DNA of 64,000 nt from Cavenderia fasciculata (taxonomy: Eukaryota > Evosea > Eumycetozoa > Acytosteliales > Cavenderiaceae): NCBI RefSeq assembly GCF_000203815.1, contig NW_004457723.1, forward strand, positions 744,001-808,000, in the 5' to 3' direction. Made by a program: the position numbers and the translations under genes. The notes under the pieces are model-generated. The model saw nothing but the letters and a program-made list of their open reading frames with translations, was not told the DNA's origin and made no database searches. This document shows, piece after piece, positions 25,195-37,472 of the stretch. How positions within the stretch are numbered: the first letter of the stretch is position 1; every line of letters starts with the position of its first letter.

Positions 25195-28100
25195 TTATTG
25201 TAATATATTACTATCAACAGAGATGATAGGAATTGATAATAAATTGGTAGCAATTTTAAATAAACATGGATATTCTCTTTTGTGATCGATCCACCATTTC
25301 AAAGGTGACATGTCTGAGAATTTAGCGTCTTTGTTGTCCGACCGTTGGAGAGAGGTGAGTTCGTCCATCAACGAGGTTGATTGGTCCGAGTCGTCGTCGT
25401 CGTCGTCAATGATGGAATGATGATGATGATCGTCATCAATGTCGCCAAGACCATGGTTGTGAAGTGATGGAGTGTCACAGATGACCAAGAGTTTGGTGGA
25501 CTTGATTTGGGTGTAGTGGGCTCTGACCATTTGGTCAAAGTGTTGTAAAAGCGTGGGTGTGAGGTGGGGAACGACGTATTGTTGGCGATGCGTGTGGTTG
25601 AGGTAAGTGGCCAAAAGGTGGATCGACGCCATCGAGCTTGTGTATCGGCTGACAAGGTTGCCAACTATATGATTGGCATTGATGAGATTGGGGGCATCCT
25701 GTTCGTAGTGTGCCAGCTCTTGGGCAATCGTATTGACCACTGGGATCACATCTCCCAAGGCAACAGTCTTTTGCTTGTCCTTGAGCATACTAATCTGTCC
25801 TTCAAATACCTTGCTCACTCGATACACCATCTCAATGTCATCCAAACTTTCTTTTGTTACCTTGAAATTTGGTTGAAGTTCTTGTTGTTCTTTATCATCT
25901 TGAATTTGTTGGAAATAATTTATTAAAGTATCTTTTAATAATATTATTCTTTCCAACTAGAAATAAATAAATAGAAATATAGTTAGTGTTTTGTTATTAT
26001 TATTTTACTTTTGTTTTCTACTTTTCAAGTTTACATACAATATTACATAAATCTAAAGTTGAAATACCTTTCCAATTTTTTAATTTCTTTGGAGTTTCTT
26101 TTGGATTGGTTTCAAGTTGATATTTGATAAATGACAATTGATTGAATTGAGATTGATGAAAGTAACTAGAAATATCGTGACAGAGTTGGAGGAGTTGACA
26201 GACTTGTTCAGACTCGATAAACTTGGCGTGACATTGATTCAAGAGGTGAATAAAGCACACGTCACTTCCAACAATTGGATCAATCGTTGATCCTACAAGA
26301 CAATCACTGTCAGAGTTGGTAATATAATATAATATTCGATTTGTAAGTCCATAATCTGACAATGTAGATTCAACCAATTGTTGTGTAGTTGTTGGATCTC
26401 TATTACTTAATGTTAAATCACATGTAAGAAAATATGTTTTAATCTAAAAATAAAAAAGAGAAAGAGAAAATAGGTAAATAAAAAGAAGTAATAGTAGTGA
26501 TTATCTTTGACTTACAGAATTTGTAGTATTTGTAAAACCTCTAACTGTAATAGTACTAAATTTATCGTTTGTATTCCAACCATCAGAAGTGACTGAAAGC
26601 CAATCATAAATATCCAATTCCTTTTGGAGATCGCGTATTCTCCATCTATATCTTTGGTTAATTTCATCTTTTAATTCACTTTTGGTTAACTTTAATATTG
26701 GTCCTCTATATTGAGATGATGATTGTAATAATTCCCTAAAAATTAAATAAAAAACCAATTAATTAATCAAAATAACAATCTTGATAATAATTTGATATAA
26801 AACTTACAAGAATGATTTAGATTCAACAATGGCCAATGGTAATTCATGTTCGACAATTAAGTCAACCAATTTACCATAGATTTCTTCCATATCTTTTGAT
26901 TTTGGTAATTGATTTTGAATCATTTGATTTGATTTGGATAATGTTTGTTGTTGTTGTTGTTGAGTTTGTTGAGGTTGTTGTTGTTGTTGTTGTGGGTATT
27001 GTGGATATTGATATTGTTGAAGTGGTTGTAGTTGTTGTTGGATTGGTTGTTGTTGTGGTTGTTGTAATGGTAAAGGTGGTAATGATTGAAGTTGTTGAGA
27101 TGTTTGTTGTTGTGGTTGTAATGGTGGTGAAGATAATGGATGTTGTAATTGTTCCTTGACAGTCTTTGTTGTTATGGTTGTCATGGTCGTATCATGGCTT
27201 GGACTAACACTGAATTGACCAAATAGTGGGGAACGGTTACCACCATTATTAATGTTTGGACTATTGGCACCGCTACTCATATGGTCACTATCAGTATCCA
27301 TGGTGTTACCATTACCGTTACCAATACCGTTAGAAGAACCATTCAAGATATTGTTGAGTTGACTTGGCGAGGTATTTATTATATTGTTACCACTGGTTGT
27401 CAACTTGACAGGTGTGTTGGATCCCGATCCACTTGCACTTCCACTTCCATTGCTACCACCAGTACTACTTCTAGATTGACGACTACCCTTACAAAAATGC
27501 TTGTTGAGATTCGATTTACTCTTTCCGTTGAGAGCTACTCCGCACTTGTCGCACATGTGGGTTTTCGACTCATCCAATTGTTGCTTGGCCTTGGTGTTGG
27601 GTGTCAGCGGACTAAAGATACGTGGCGATCCACCTGGTGTGAGGTACTTGACGACTTGAGGGGCATCCGATTGTGCAGACTTTCTCTTTTTGTTTCCTTT
27701 TTTGTCGGCGTCGGTCGGTGACAATTGACCTTGTTGTTGACTTTGTTGACTTTGTTGTTGTTGGCTCATAAAGTTGACACTACTAAGAGAGGGTAGGGTG
27801 GGAACGGGTGGACGGTGTGCCAAGGGAGTGGAGAGTGACTGGGTTGGCTGATACTGATGGTGGGTACCATTTCCGATGCCATTTCCATTGATAGTATTGT
27901 GGATGATGGCATTGAGGGTCATTGGCGAGGTGGGGGACGAGTCGAGTGGTGGCGTGGAGATGGGAGTTTGAATGGCACTGTTTCCATTGGCAATACCATT
28001 GCTACTGCTGTGCAAACTATTGCTGTGTAGACTATTGCTGCTACTGCTCAAACTGTTGTTGATCAAGTTGTTTATACTGCTGATTTGTGGTTGTGGTGAT

Positions 28101-28417
28101 GTGCATCGTTGCTCGACAATGATGTCTAGACTTGCGCTGCTGTTGGTCAAACCATTATTGCCAGTATTCTTGAATGGTGAGCCGGGAATGGGAGCAGCAG
28201 CAACCACGGCAGCAACACCGCTATTCAACAATGCCAAAGGTGGGAGAAGAGGTGGAGGAGAAGAAGAAGAAGAAGTGGATTGTTGGTTATTGTTGTTATT
28301 GGAAAAAGAAAAGATTGGAGTAGATGTGGATGATGTGGATGTTGATGAAGGTGAAGTAGAAGTAGAAGAAGAGGTGGGGACTATTTCACCCTCACCTTCA
28401 TTGTTGTCGATTTCCAT
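25195..28417 (-). CDS. hAT-transposase-derived zinc-finger protein (domesticated), 4 exons, 998 aa
   Basis: Exons are 28417-26808, 26735-26516, 26443-26039 and 25956-25195, all in phase. The first ~500 residues are Ser, Asn and Gln-rich with one C2HC, BED-like finger (CDKCGVALNGKSKSNLNKHFC). From ~500 the protein follows hAT transposases: ELPLAIVESKSF, WLSVTSDGW (first catalytic-Asp position), then DVCFIHLLNQ matching the hAT CxxH motif. The end, PLKWWIDHKREYP..ATNLLSIP, starts the hAT dimerisation domain, but the protein stops at SVDSNILQ, before the usual SER/FS motif. Host-style introns and low-complexity N-terminus, with no terminal repeats noticed, suggest a co-opted gene rather than a mobile copy (inference). 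Possible role: DNA-binding regulator. Confidence 0.8.
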
Positions 28418-29888
28418 GTTGACCCAATTCAATTATAAATTGATATAGATATAGATATATAGATATAGATATATAGATATATATATATAGATAAATATAT
28501 AGATATGATATATAATAGATATATCGAATGAATAACAATGATGATATTTATGATGGGTGGGTAGTGGGGGGCGTGGGTAGGAAGGGGAACGAAACGACAA
28601 ACGAACGAAACGATTCTTTTTTTTTTTGGTATTATTAAATTAAAATAGTTCTACTACTAATACTACTCTCTGCTGCTACTACTACTACTAACTACACAAA
28701 ATATTAAAAGCGTCGTGCGTATGTTATTCAATTGAAAGTTCTTCCTCTGCCCCTCAAAAGTACCAATATTCAAAACAAACAAAAAAATATGCATAAATTC
28801 TCGGTCGATAAATTTTATGTTTTTTATTACTTCGTCTCTGTGGTGGCTTGTTTGACACCCCCACAAAGCTTTTGTTGGCTCCCAGTCCTTGGTCAACAAA
28901 AAAATTCTACTTTTTCTTTTTTTTTACGAACAATTTAATAGATTTTGTTTGAAGGGATATATGTACTCCAAAGGGACAGGTACCTGTATACTTGAAATAT
29001 AAATAAATTATTTGTATTTAGACAACAATCTTGCTTGTCCCCCACCACTTATGAACAACCAACAACCTCACTTTTGGCATAATTGGTCAAAAGATTAATA
29101 TTAAGTTCCAAGGAATTGCCGCATTTTTAAGGAGGGAAAAAAATTGTGGTGTTAAGTTATAAATATTTATAAAATATTGTTGTTCTCATCTTTGCATTGA
29201 AAATTAATATCTGTCCCCCACATCCACCACAATTCAATTTCTTTATAGTAAAATATCTTTTTCATTAATGGTAATTAATTTATTTATTGTTATTTTCACA
29301 TTTCGATAGTTGTTGATGTGACAATAATATAATAATCGTTTATAATAATAATAATTAATTGTTTCTATTTATTATTATTTGATAGAGGTAGCTAGCGAAG
29401 TGTAGTGTCGTGTAGCGGAGTAGGTCATGAGAGTACTGAACAGGGTGTGTCGGCATTGATTTTTGTATCCCTCTTCAAGAACTAGACATCTGTCTCCTCC
29501 CCAATGAATAAACATTCATTCTTAAAGAGGAGGAGTGTCCTTGTTGTTGGAGTTTCAAAAAAACACTCACAAGATCTAGAGATCCAAAAAAGGAAAAATA
29601 ATAATGTCATTGACCTCCCCTTCACTTTGAGTGGCGGCATGGTCTTGAGAGATTAAAAAAAACAAATGTTTAAAATAATTAAATTTACAAAAAGGACTGT
29701 TGTTCAATTCAAACTACGCAAATAATAAAATCACTTCCATTCCATTCATTTACACAAACTTATTTTATTTATAAAACAGATATAATAATAATAATTATAA
29801 TTTTAACCACTGACCAACCAACCAACAAACAACTTTTTATAAAAAGTATCAAATATATCAAACAAACAAACAAACAAAATCATAAAAA
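28418..29888. other. 1.5-kb divergent intergenic region
   Basis: This lies upstream of both the hAT-derived gene and the small helical-protein gene. It contains ATAG/ATAT repeats (28440-28510), a C/G-rich patch near 28550-28600, the 12-bp palindrome ACAGGTACCTGT near 28979 and a GC-richer block at 29390-29640 with a stem-loop (listed separately). Open frames here look random. No RNA gene is identified. Confidence 0.55.
29494..29535. repeat. Nested stem-loop in intergenic GC-richer block
   Basis: CTCCTCC (29494-29500) pairs with GGAGGAG (29529-29535). Inside it, AATGAAT (29503-29509) pairs with ATTCATT (29514-29520). This makes a compact hairpin with a small internal loop. Function is unknown. 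Confidence 0.55.
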
Positions 29889-30278
29889 ATGACATTCATT
29901 AAAGGAGCAGTTTACGACCCAGAAAGAGCAAGAGACAGTGTTCTTCAAACCAAAGAGCACTTGGAAAACATTGAGGGTGCTCTCAAGGAATCGGATGCAC
30001 TCAACAAGGAAAAGGCCAAGGATCTCTTTGAACAATATCAAAAGTTACCAATTACCTTTCAAATTAATTGGTCTTTAGCAAGTATGTTATAAAAATACAT
30101 GTATATTATAAATCTAATATATTATATACTAACCATTCATTTTTCTTTAAAAGATGAAGACCCCTCTGAAAATCAAAAAAAGGCTGATTTTTGTAGAGAC
30201 AAGTTAAATGAATTAAACCATGAGTTTAGATTCACTCAATCAAAAATTCCACGTGCTTTTAATGCTGATAATTATTAA
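29889..30278 (+). CDS. Small charged helical protein, 2 exons, 105 aa, unknown
   Basis: Exons 29889-30081 and 30154-30278 are in phase. The ATG follows an A-rich leader (AAAAAATGACA), typical for dictyostelid starts. The protein is rich in Glu, Lys and Gln with heptad-like spacing (SVLQTKEHLENIEGALKESD, KAKDLFEQYQKL), so it is probably alpha-helical and soluble. There is no signal peptide. I do not recognise the family. Confidence 0.75.
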
Positions 30279-30623
30279 ACATTTTAACAACATGTTTACA
30301 TGTTTCAACTATCAACAAAAACAAAAATTAACAAAAAATAATCAAATAACCTCAAACAAATCATAACAACAACATTAACAACACTGGAAATATGGAATAT
30401 GTATAAATCAGTTTTAAAAAAAATAATAATAATAACCAAAATAATAATATTGTAGGCAAACACAATAATAACAAATGTAAATTTAATATACCCTCACGTT
30501 TTTTTTTTTGTAAATATCACATAATAAATAATTATATATATAGAGACAATTAATATTGTCTCATTTTCACATTCAATATATAGTTACAATACATTATTTA
30601 AAAATTAATTTAATTATCTTTTT
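30279..30623. other. Convergent 3' intergenic region
   Basis: Very AT-rich with CAACAA/AATAAT tracts, lying between the stop codons of the small helical-protein gene and the FHA-kinase gene. Nothing else seen. Confidence 0.6.
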
Positions 30624-33616
30624 TTAGGATGAATTTGAGTTTGAGTTGGGAGAACTCAATTTCTCTTTTTGTTCTTTTAATATAGCAATGATACGTTCAG
30701 TATCAGGTCTCTGTTGAGGATCAGAATCCCAACAAGATTTTAATAATTTAACTAATCCTTGTGGTATTTTATCATCCAATAATGGTCTTTTGTTCTATTT
30801 CATAAATAAAAAATAATTAGTAATTAATATTATTATTATTATTTTTTTAATAACGTACAAATTTACTAGTTTGATGAATAATTTGAAAATCATAATCCAA
30901 TTTAATATCAGAGAATGGAGTTTGATAACTACCCTTTAAACATCTTTCAATGAGTTCCCACAATACAATTGAAAAACTATAAATATCTGATTTTATACTA
31001 TATTTAACTGACCTAAAAATAAAATAAAACAAATTAATATTAAATAGATAGATGGATAGTTTTGTTTAAATAATTTACTTGAATAATTCAGGTGGAGAAT
31101 AAATATAACTTCCTTTAATTTGAGCAAGTGAAAGTAGATTTTCATGAGTATTAAATCTTGAAAGACCAAAATCACCAATGGCAAGCATGTGTTGTTCTTG
31201 ACTATTGGATTTGAATACAAAGCATTCGCTAGTAATGCCTCTGTGTAAAATAGCAGGTTTAAATTGATGCAGTGTGTGTAGACATTCTGCAACTTGAATG
31301 GCAAGGTCAATAGTATGTTGCCAATTGAATACAATGTCAGGGGTGGTGTCGGTCATATGTTGGAGTAGTGATTGACCATAGGTACTAGTGACAAGAGCAT
31401 ATTCATCTTCATTGTACACTACACCATGAAATGATAGAATCCTCGGTGATTGAAGATTGGCCAATACAGACAGTTCCTTTCTTTCAAAATCCTGTACACT
31501 CTGTTGAAATGTTTTGAGTGCTACCAATTCACCCTTGTACATACCAGAAAACAATGTATAGGTTTCTGTCTTTTTGATAAATGTTAATTGTGATATTTCA
31601 CTATTATCAATCTTCCATTCATATAATTTTTGATTCTTTACTTCTTCCTTTTCCTTATTATTATTATTATTATTATTACTATTATTATTTTCATCTTGAC
31701 TATTATTTGATTTGTTTTCATTTTCCTTTTTAATTACAAACATTGATTTTAATCTATTTATAATTTGTGTAAAGTTTGGTCTTTGTTCTGGTGATTTTGA
31801 ACAACTAAAAATTAAATTAAATTAAATTTAGTATTGATATTATGTCTTTTCTTTATAAATATTTAAATATTTACCAATCTTTAATTAATTGAGCAAAAGG
31901 TATTGGACAATCAGGTGGAATATCAGGATGACCATTGGTAGAACCAGCAATATTACCAGATGGTGTTTGTCTTGTTAAAACTTCCCATAAAACTACACCA
32001 AAACTAAATACATCTGCTTTTGTTGAATATCCTGATCTTGTAAATACTTCCTACAAAATAAAAATTATACATTAGTACTTTATATTTTTGATTTGTAATT
32101 TTTATATCTTTCTTTCTTTCTTTCTTACAGGAGCAATCCAAGGTAACGTACCACAAAAAGTACGAGCTTCATTACCAGTTGAAAAACGGGATAAACCAAA
32201 ATCACTAACTTTAACGTTATAGTTATTATCTACCAAGAGGTTGAGTGATTTGAGATCACGATGAATGATTTTTGGATTGTAAGAATGAAGATAGTTCATT
32301 CCTTGAGCAACATCCAACATCATTTTGATTTTAGTGTTCCATGACAAATGTGATTTTGAGTTTAGTACATCGCGGAGTGATCCCTTGTTTAGGTACTCTG
32401 TGATGATGGCAAGATTACCCTTGAGCAAACAAGTACCCATAAAGAGTACGACATTTGGATGTCTGAGACACTTTAATATTTGAGTCTCCTTTTCAAACTC
32501 TCCATTCTTTTCCTTGTGAATCAATGATCTGAAAATGATCTTGACAGCCACTTGTGTACCTCTCCATTCATATTGACTAACCTCTCCACATGAACCTTGT
32601 CCAAGTCTACGAATATATACCAATTCATCTTCAGATAAATTAACTCTTGTATCATCTGCAATATAAATTGGTGAACTATTTGGTTTACTTTGAGGTGCAA
32701 CCATTTGTTGTTGTTTTTGTGGTGTTTGTTGTTGTTGAACAGTTGTATTAATTTGAATTGTATTATTGTTATTTGTAGTTGTAGTAGTAGTAGTTGTTGT
32801 AACTGTTGTTGCTATTTGTACATCTCCGGGATTGTTTGCATTGACAGCAGGTCGTGTTGCATATTTAATCTTTTTTAATCGGTCTTTTGTTACTCTACCT
32901 TGTTGTTCATAATCACCTCTATCTCTTTTCTTTAATAATTGATCATCTTGATCCCCTTCACCATCACCATCACCATCATCACCATCGTCTCCATCTTCAC
33001 CATTATCGGCAGATGCAGCTTGAAAGTCATCATCATGGAATAAATCTAAATCATCTACTTGAGTAGCTTGATCATCTTCAATACCAGTTTCCATTGGTTG
33101 TATTTGATCGTCTTCAATGATGACGGTCAATATGATATCAGTGTGATCGCAAAGATAGATAGTATCACCATTGGCCAGTAATGTTGCAGGTTGACCCTTG
33201 ACCAGTTTGATTGGTTTGTCACTACTTGTTCCATTAGAGCTACCACCACTACCAACACATCCACCACTTCCACCACCACTACCATTATTATTAGCAGCCG
33301 TAGTGCTATTACTTCTAAACAACTTTCCAATATTCTGACCCAATTGAAGGTATGTCACAGTCGATGTTTCTTGAGACACTATGATTTCTGCATGTTTTCG
33401 ACTACACATAAATATATACATATTCACATGTTAGACATTCATCTCAAATAATAATATTATTTCATTTAAATTAAATTAGAATGCAAACCTTATTCTTGAA
33501 TCGGCGATGATCGGAGGACATGTTCTTCCGATTGAATTGGTTGTATCTTCAAGAGGATGATAGTACTCTGATCCATCCTTTGTATTATTAACTCTTAGTC
33601 TAACATTGATTGTCAT
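30624..33616 (-). CDS. FHA domain protein with tandem TKL kinase and pseudokinase, 6 exons, 875 aa
   Basis: Exons are 33616-33489, 33401-32129, 32050-31875, 31804-31079, 31012-30859 and 30794-30624, all in phase. An FHA domain (~1-110) is completed by splicing: SIGRTCPPII..DSRISRKHAEIIV, then GDTIYL. An acidic and low-complexity linker follows. Kinase 1 (~303-545) is complete: GQGSCGEV, AVKII, HRDLKSLNLL, SDFGLSR, GTLPWIAPE and DVFSFGVVLWE. Kinase 2 (~595-850) keeps VALKTF and GDFGLSR but has HRGITSECF where HRDxxxxN belongs, so the catalytic Asp and the Mg-binding Asn are lost. That makes it a likely pseudokinase. The arrangement resembles JAK-type regulation, with the order reversed. The FHA domain should bind phospho-Thr peptides. 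Confidence 0.88.
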
Positions 33617-33863
33617 CTCTATCTCTATCTATCTATATCTATCTGTCTGTACATGTACAATGAAGGCACTACAGGTTGACAATCTATATCTTTTTAAAAA
33701 TTAATTGTTTTTAAAAAATTTAGTCGAACTTCTGGTGGGGTCAAATTCGAAGTATTATCTTTTCAATATCTTTGCGCAAGGTGGCACATTAAACATGTTG
33801 AAGTATTTCTATTAGATATCTAATACAAATAATTATAACAAATATTATTCATTCATCAACACA

Positions 33864-34717
33864 ATGCGATCATCAATCTATGGAACTGGTCGATCAAGCA
33901 CACCTGAAGCAACCATGATCAAAAGAGTTGTAAAGTCGGTCGGTGGTTCAAGTGTCTCAGCTAAAGGTGTTGCTGTTCTCGTTAGTATGATTCGGTATGT
34001 AATAATAATAATAATAATACACATCTCTATCTCTCTAGACATATTACATTACATGATTCTTATTCTTCTTCTTCTTTTTATTGACCTTTTTGTTTTATTA
34101 CTATAGTCATGTTTTTGTTGAGATTACATTGATGACATCAACCTTTAAGGAAAGAGCACCCAAACAAACTCTTACAGCTAGAGACATCCAATTTGCAGTT
34201 AGACTTGTACTCGGAGGTACTGAATTGGCCAAACATGCCATCGTACAAGGTATGGCTGCTGTCCAAAGGGGTATGTAGTACAAATCATATTAATATATAA
34301 TATATAATTAATTAACTGTGTCTTTACTTTAAAGGATCAACCCAAGGACCAATGATTAAAGTTTCATATGTCAAGAGATGTCTAAAGAGTAGTATGCTTT
34401 ATGCTAGAATGGGTAGAGGTACACCCATCTATTTGGCAGCTGTCCTTGAATACATCCTTGCAGAGGTACTTGAACTCTCTTTAAATGTTGCCAGAGAACA
34501 GAAAAAGACAATCATTGCTCCAAATCACATTAGAACCGCCATTCAAAACGACAATGAACTCTTTGGTTTGTTTGATAAGGTTATCATTGCTGGTGCTGGT
34601 GCTGTTAGTCATATGCCACTCAATGGTAGAGACCATTTTGTTTCATCCCATCCTTCTATTCCTCCACCAAATGATCCATCAGACTCTTTTAGCAAACTTT
34701 CTATTCAAAACTATTAA
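33864..34717 (+). CDS. Histone H2B-H2A doublet (fused histone folds), 3 exons, 225 aa
   Basis: Exons 33864-33994, 34107-34270 and 34335-34717 are in phase. The first fold (~18-98) is H2B: IKRVVKSVGGSSVSAKGVAV, TARDIQFAVRLVLGGTELAKHA and GMAAVQRG. The second (~105-200) is H2A: GRGTPIYLAAVLEYILAEVL, ELSLNVAREQKKTIIAPNHI and AIQNDNELFGLF. Acidic-patch positions of H2A are mostly kept (LEY, AE, LEL, ND-EL), with one Glu changed to Asn. The Lys-rich H2B tail is missing and a 25-residue Pro/Ser tail ends the protein. The second intron sits exactly between the two folds. Such a chain could replace an H2A-H2B dimer in a variant nucleosome (inference). Confidence 0.92.
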
Positions 34718-34983
34718 ATCAATCACACAAAATCATCCCCAAAAAAATGATTTAAATGGAATATATCAATATATATGTAAAATATATATATGAATATATA
34801 TGTATGTATACAAACATTCATGAACAATAATAATCAATACTTTTTGGAATTCACAACAATGTAAATAAACCAACTTGTCCAAATATGTTTGGTTGATCCA
34901 GTTCATCCATCAAAGATCATCATCAAAAAAAAAAAAAGTATTAAAATCAATTTAGATTGTACAAAACTGATGAGATAGAGAGT

Positions 34984-37472
34984 TTATATATTTTGATCAC
35001 GACGACCAAATGTTCGAATTTGGTCCAATCTAAACATGACCTCTTCGGCTGATGGACGGTCTCTGTAGTTTTCATGTGTACAGTGTTGGTACAACGATGA
35101 AATCTCGTTCCATTGTGGCCATTCTCCAATATAAGGTAGCTTGGGTAACATTGGTGTTTTTAATTGCGAGCGTGGATTATAAGCACTTAAATTCTGTTCG
35201 ATATTAAGTGTTAAAACATTATACATTGTTATTCCAAAATTATAAACTAAAAGGAAAATGGAAAGGGTGGATTAATATTTGATACAAATATTTGTATTTG
35301 TAATATTGTGTTTTTTTTTTGTTGGTACATACTATCTAATTTAAAATAGGGATCATAATCATTACAATTATCTATTGGATTGATTATTCCATTTTGATAA
35401 ATATTATTATTATTATTACTGGAATGATTTCGATTGATTTTATCGTCAATATAAAAAGATGTAAACATTCCATTTTCAATTGTACAGTTTTCCTTATTAT
35501 TATTATTATTGTTACTATTATTACCATTCGTATAATTATTATTACTATTATTACTGTTATTATTATTGCTGTTTCCGCCGCCAAGTAGTTTACTATAACT
35601 TCCACCACCACTACCATAACTATTATTTTGATAACTTCCACTACCATTACCACCACCACCTCCACTAACGCTACTGAGGAGACTGTTGGTTGGCAGTTTA
35701 GTGCTATTGTCGAAATCACCAATCTTGCACTCTGAAAGTTGCGACGACGCAGTGAGCGACACAAATATATTGCCTGGTTTGACATCACGATGAATGATAT
35801 TACATTTGTGAAGATAGTTGAGTGCCATCGATATAGAGTGGAATAGTTGAATGAATTCAGTAAAGGTGAGGTAGTATGGTCTGCCAGGCGCATTGGCAGA
35901 ATTACTAGCGTATCGATCAATATGTGTCAAGAATGATTCCAGACCAACCCTGTTTTCACATACCGATCTAGCAATGATATACTGTTCGAGTGTGTATGGC
36001 ATGTACTCCAAATACAATACAAGTTCTTCTTGGTCTTGGTAAGAGTAGTATCTAAGGATATGTGAACAGTGCACAGTCTGATAAATAGCAATCTCATTGC
36101 GAATCTTTTGAATTTCAATTGGTTGTGAATCTCTCTTTGACATTACCTTGGCTGCCAAATTCTCTATTCTACCATCATTCAATGTTAATCTACATTGATA
36201 AACAATAGCTCCACTACCACCATTATTAATCTTTCTAATCTTTTGCATACTTTTAACTTTCCATGATTCTACACAAACAATAAATAAAAAATAAAAGAAA
36301 AAATATATAAAAGTTAGATTTCTTTCTTTTTTTAAAAATATTATCTTTTTCTTTTAATTTACATACCTTCATTATTACCAAGTGGAGTATAAGATTCATC
36401 ATGATATGGTAGTAAGAATTCAATGGTTAGAATGGATAGTGATGGCATGATCTCACCGATCAAATAATAGACAAATGATAAGATTGCTTTGGTACGACTA
36501 GCATGTACCAATGTAAAAGATATATTGATACTACTTGGATTCAATAATAATAATATACTTCTTGCTGCCAATAATAAAATTAATGATATATGTAATATAT
36601 TTAACTAAAATGAAAAATACAAACAATCGTTAATAATAGTCTCTCTTGCTTGTTGTTCTCTGCAAATTCTTTTACTTACTTTTAAACCAAAAATATTTTG
36701 AAATCTCCAAAATGTTTTGTAGAGTACAAGACAATGACAAAAGAGGACGATTAAAAGATTGGAAAAGAAAAAGTATTCCAACAACTCGACGACGACACCC
36801 GATGATTTAGAGGTGGCATTGTTTCGTTCGGCAATACCAAACAATAGAAACGCTGTAAAATACATGACCAAATTGAGTGTAATCAAAATGTTTGATCCCC
36901 ATTTAACCCAAAACCAATTGTTTTCTCTAAATCTACCATCTGGATGTGTTAAACTAACTGTATCACTTGTTGAAAATTGAATCCTTTAAAAGTAATTAGT
37001 AAATTAATAAAATAAATAAATGATTATATATATGTACATTTGTAGTGCAATTAAACCAACATAACTAATAAAGATTAAAGCTGGAAAGTTTGTATAGAAT
37101 TGTATACCACCACTATTATCCAACAATGCAGTAGATGATGATGACGCTGCTGCCGACGATGACACTGATATGGAAGAGAATTCATCCGATTCTACTTGAT
37201 TCATATCCCAACCCAATACGATAGCTCTGCAAAGATTGTGTAAAAAGAAGATCGAGTAGAAAAACATTTTAAGAGAATTCCATTTGGCTCGATGATAGAT
37301 TAATTCGATGCATACCGATGTCAATGCTAATAACCCCATAAATGCATATGCTATCATTAATAATAATGTTACTAATAAGTAATAATAATAAGTAAAAACA
37401 ATATGATTAATAGATCTACATGTGATTAAATGTGCAAAGTATTTGATGACAACAACACATACATATATCCAT
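34984..37472 (-). CDS. Seven-transmembrane protein kinase (7TM-kinase fusion), 6 exons, 694 aa
   Basis: Exons are 37472-37463 (10 nt), 37371-37038, 36983-36680, 36604-36367, 36268-35333 and 35246-34984, all in phase. Seven hydrophobic segments occupy residues ~4-285, resembling the THH1/TOM1/TOM3 7TM group. A kinase domain follows (~305-680): INNGGSGAIVYQ, AAKVM, HRDVKPGNIF and LDIYNFGITMYNVL, the last created by splicing. DFG is replaced by GDFDNS, and the activation segment carries a ~100-residue Gly/Asn insert with no APE. The catalytic Asp of HRD and the ATP Lys are present, so activity is possible but uncertain. D. discoideum has named 7TM tyrosine kinases (7TMK1/2); this is probably the same family (from memory). 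The tiny first exon adds the first TM residues. Confidence 0.8.

Noticed and set aside
32690-32878. + strand open frame rich in Cys and Leu
   Set aside because: It is the reverse complement of Thr and Gln codon runs in the FHA-kinase gene.
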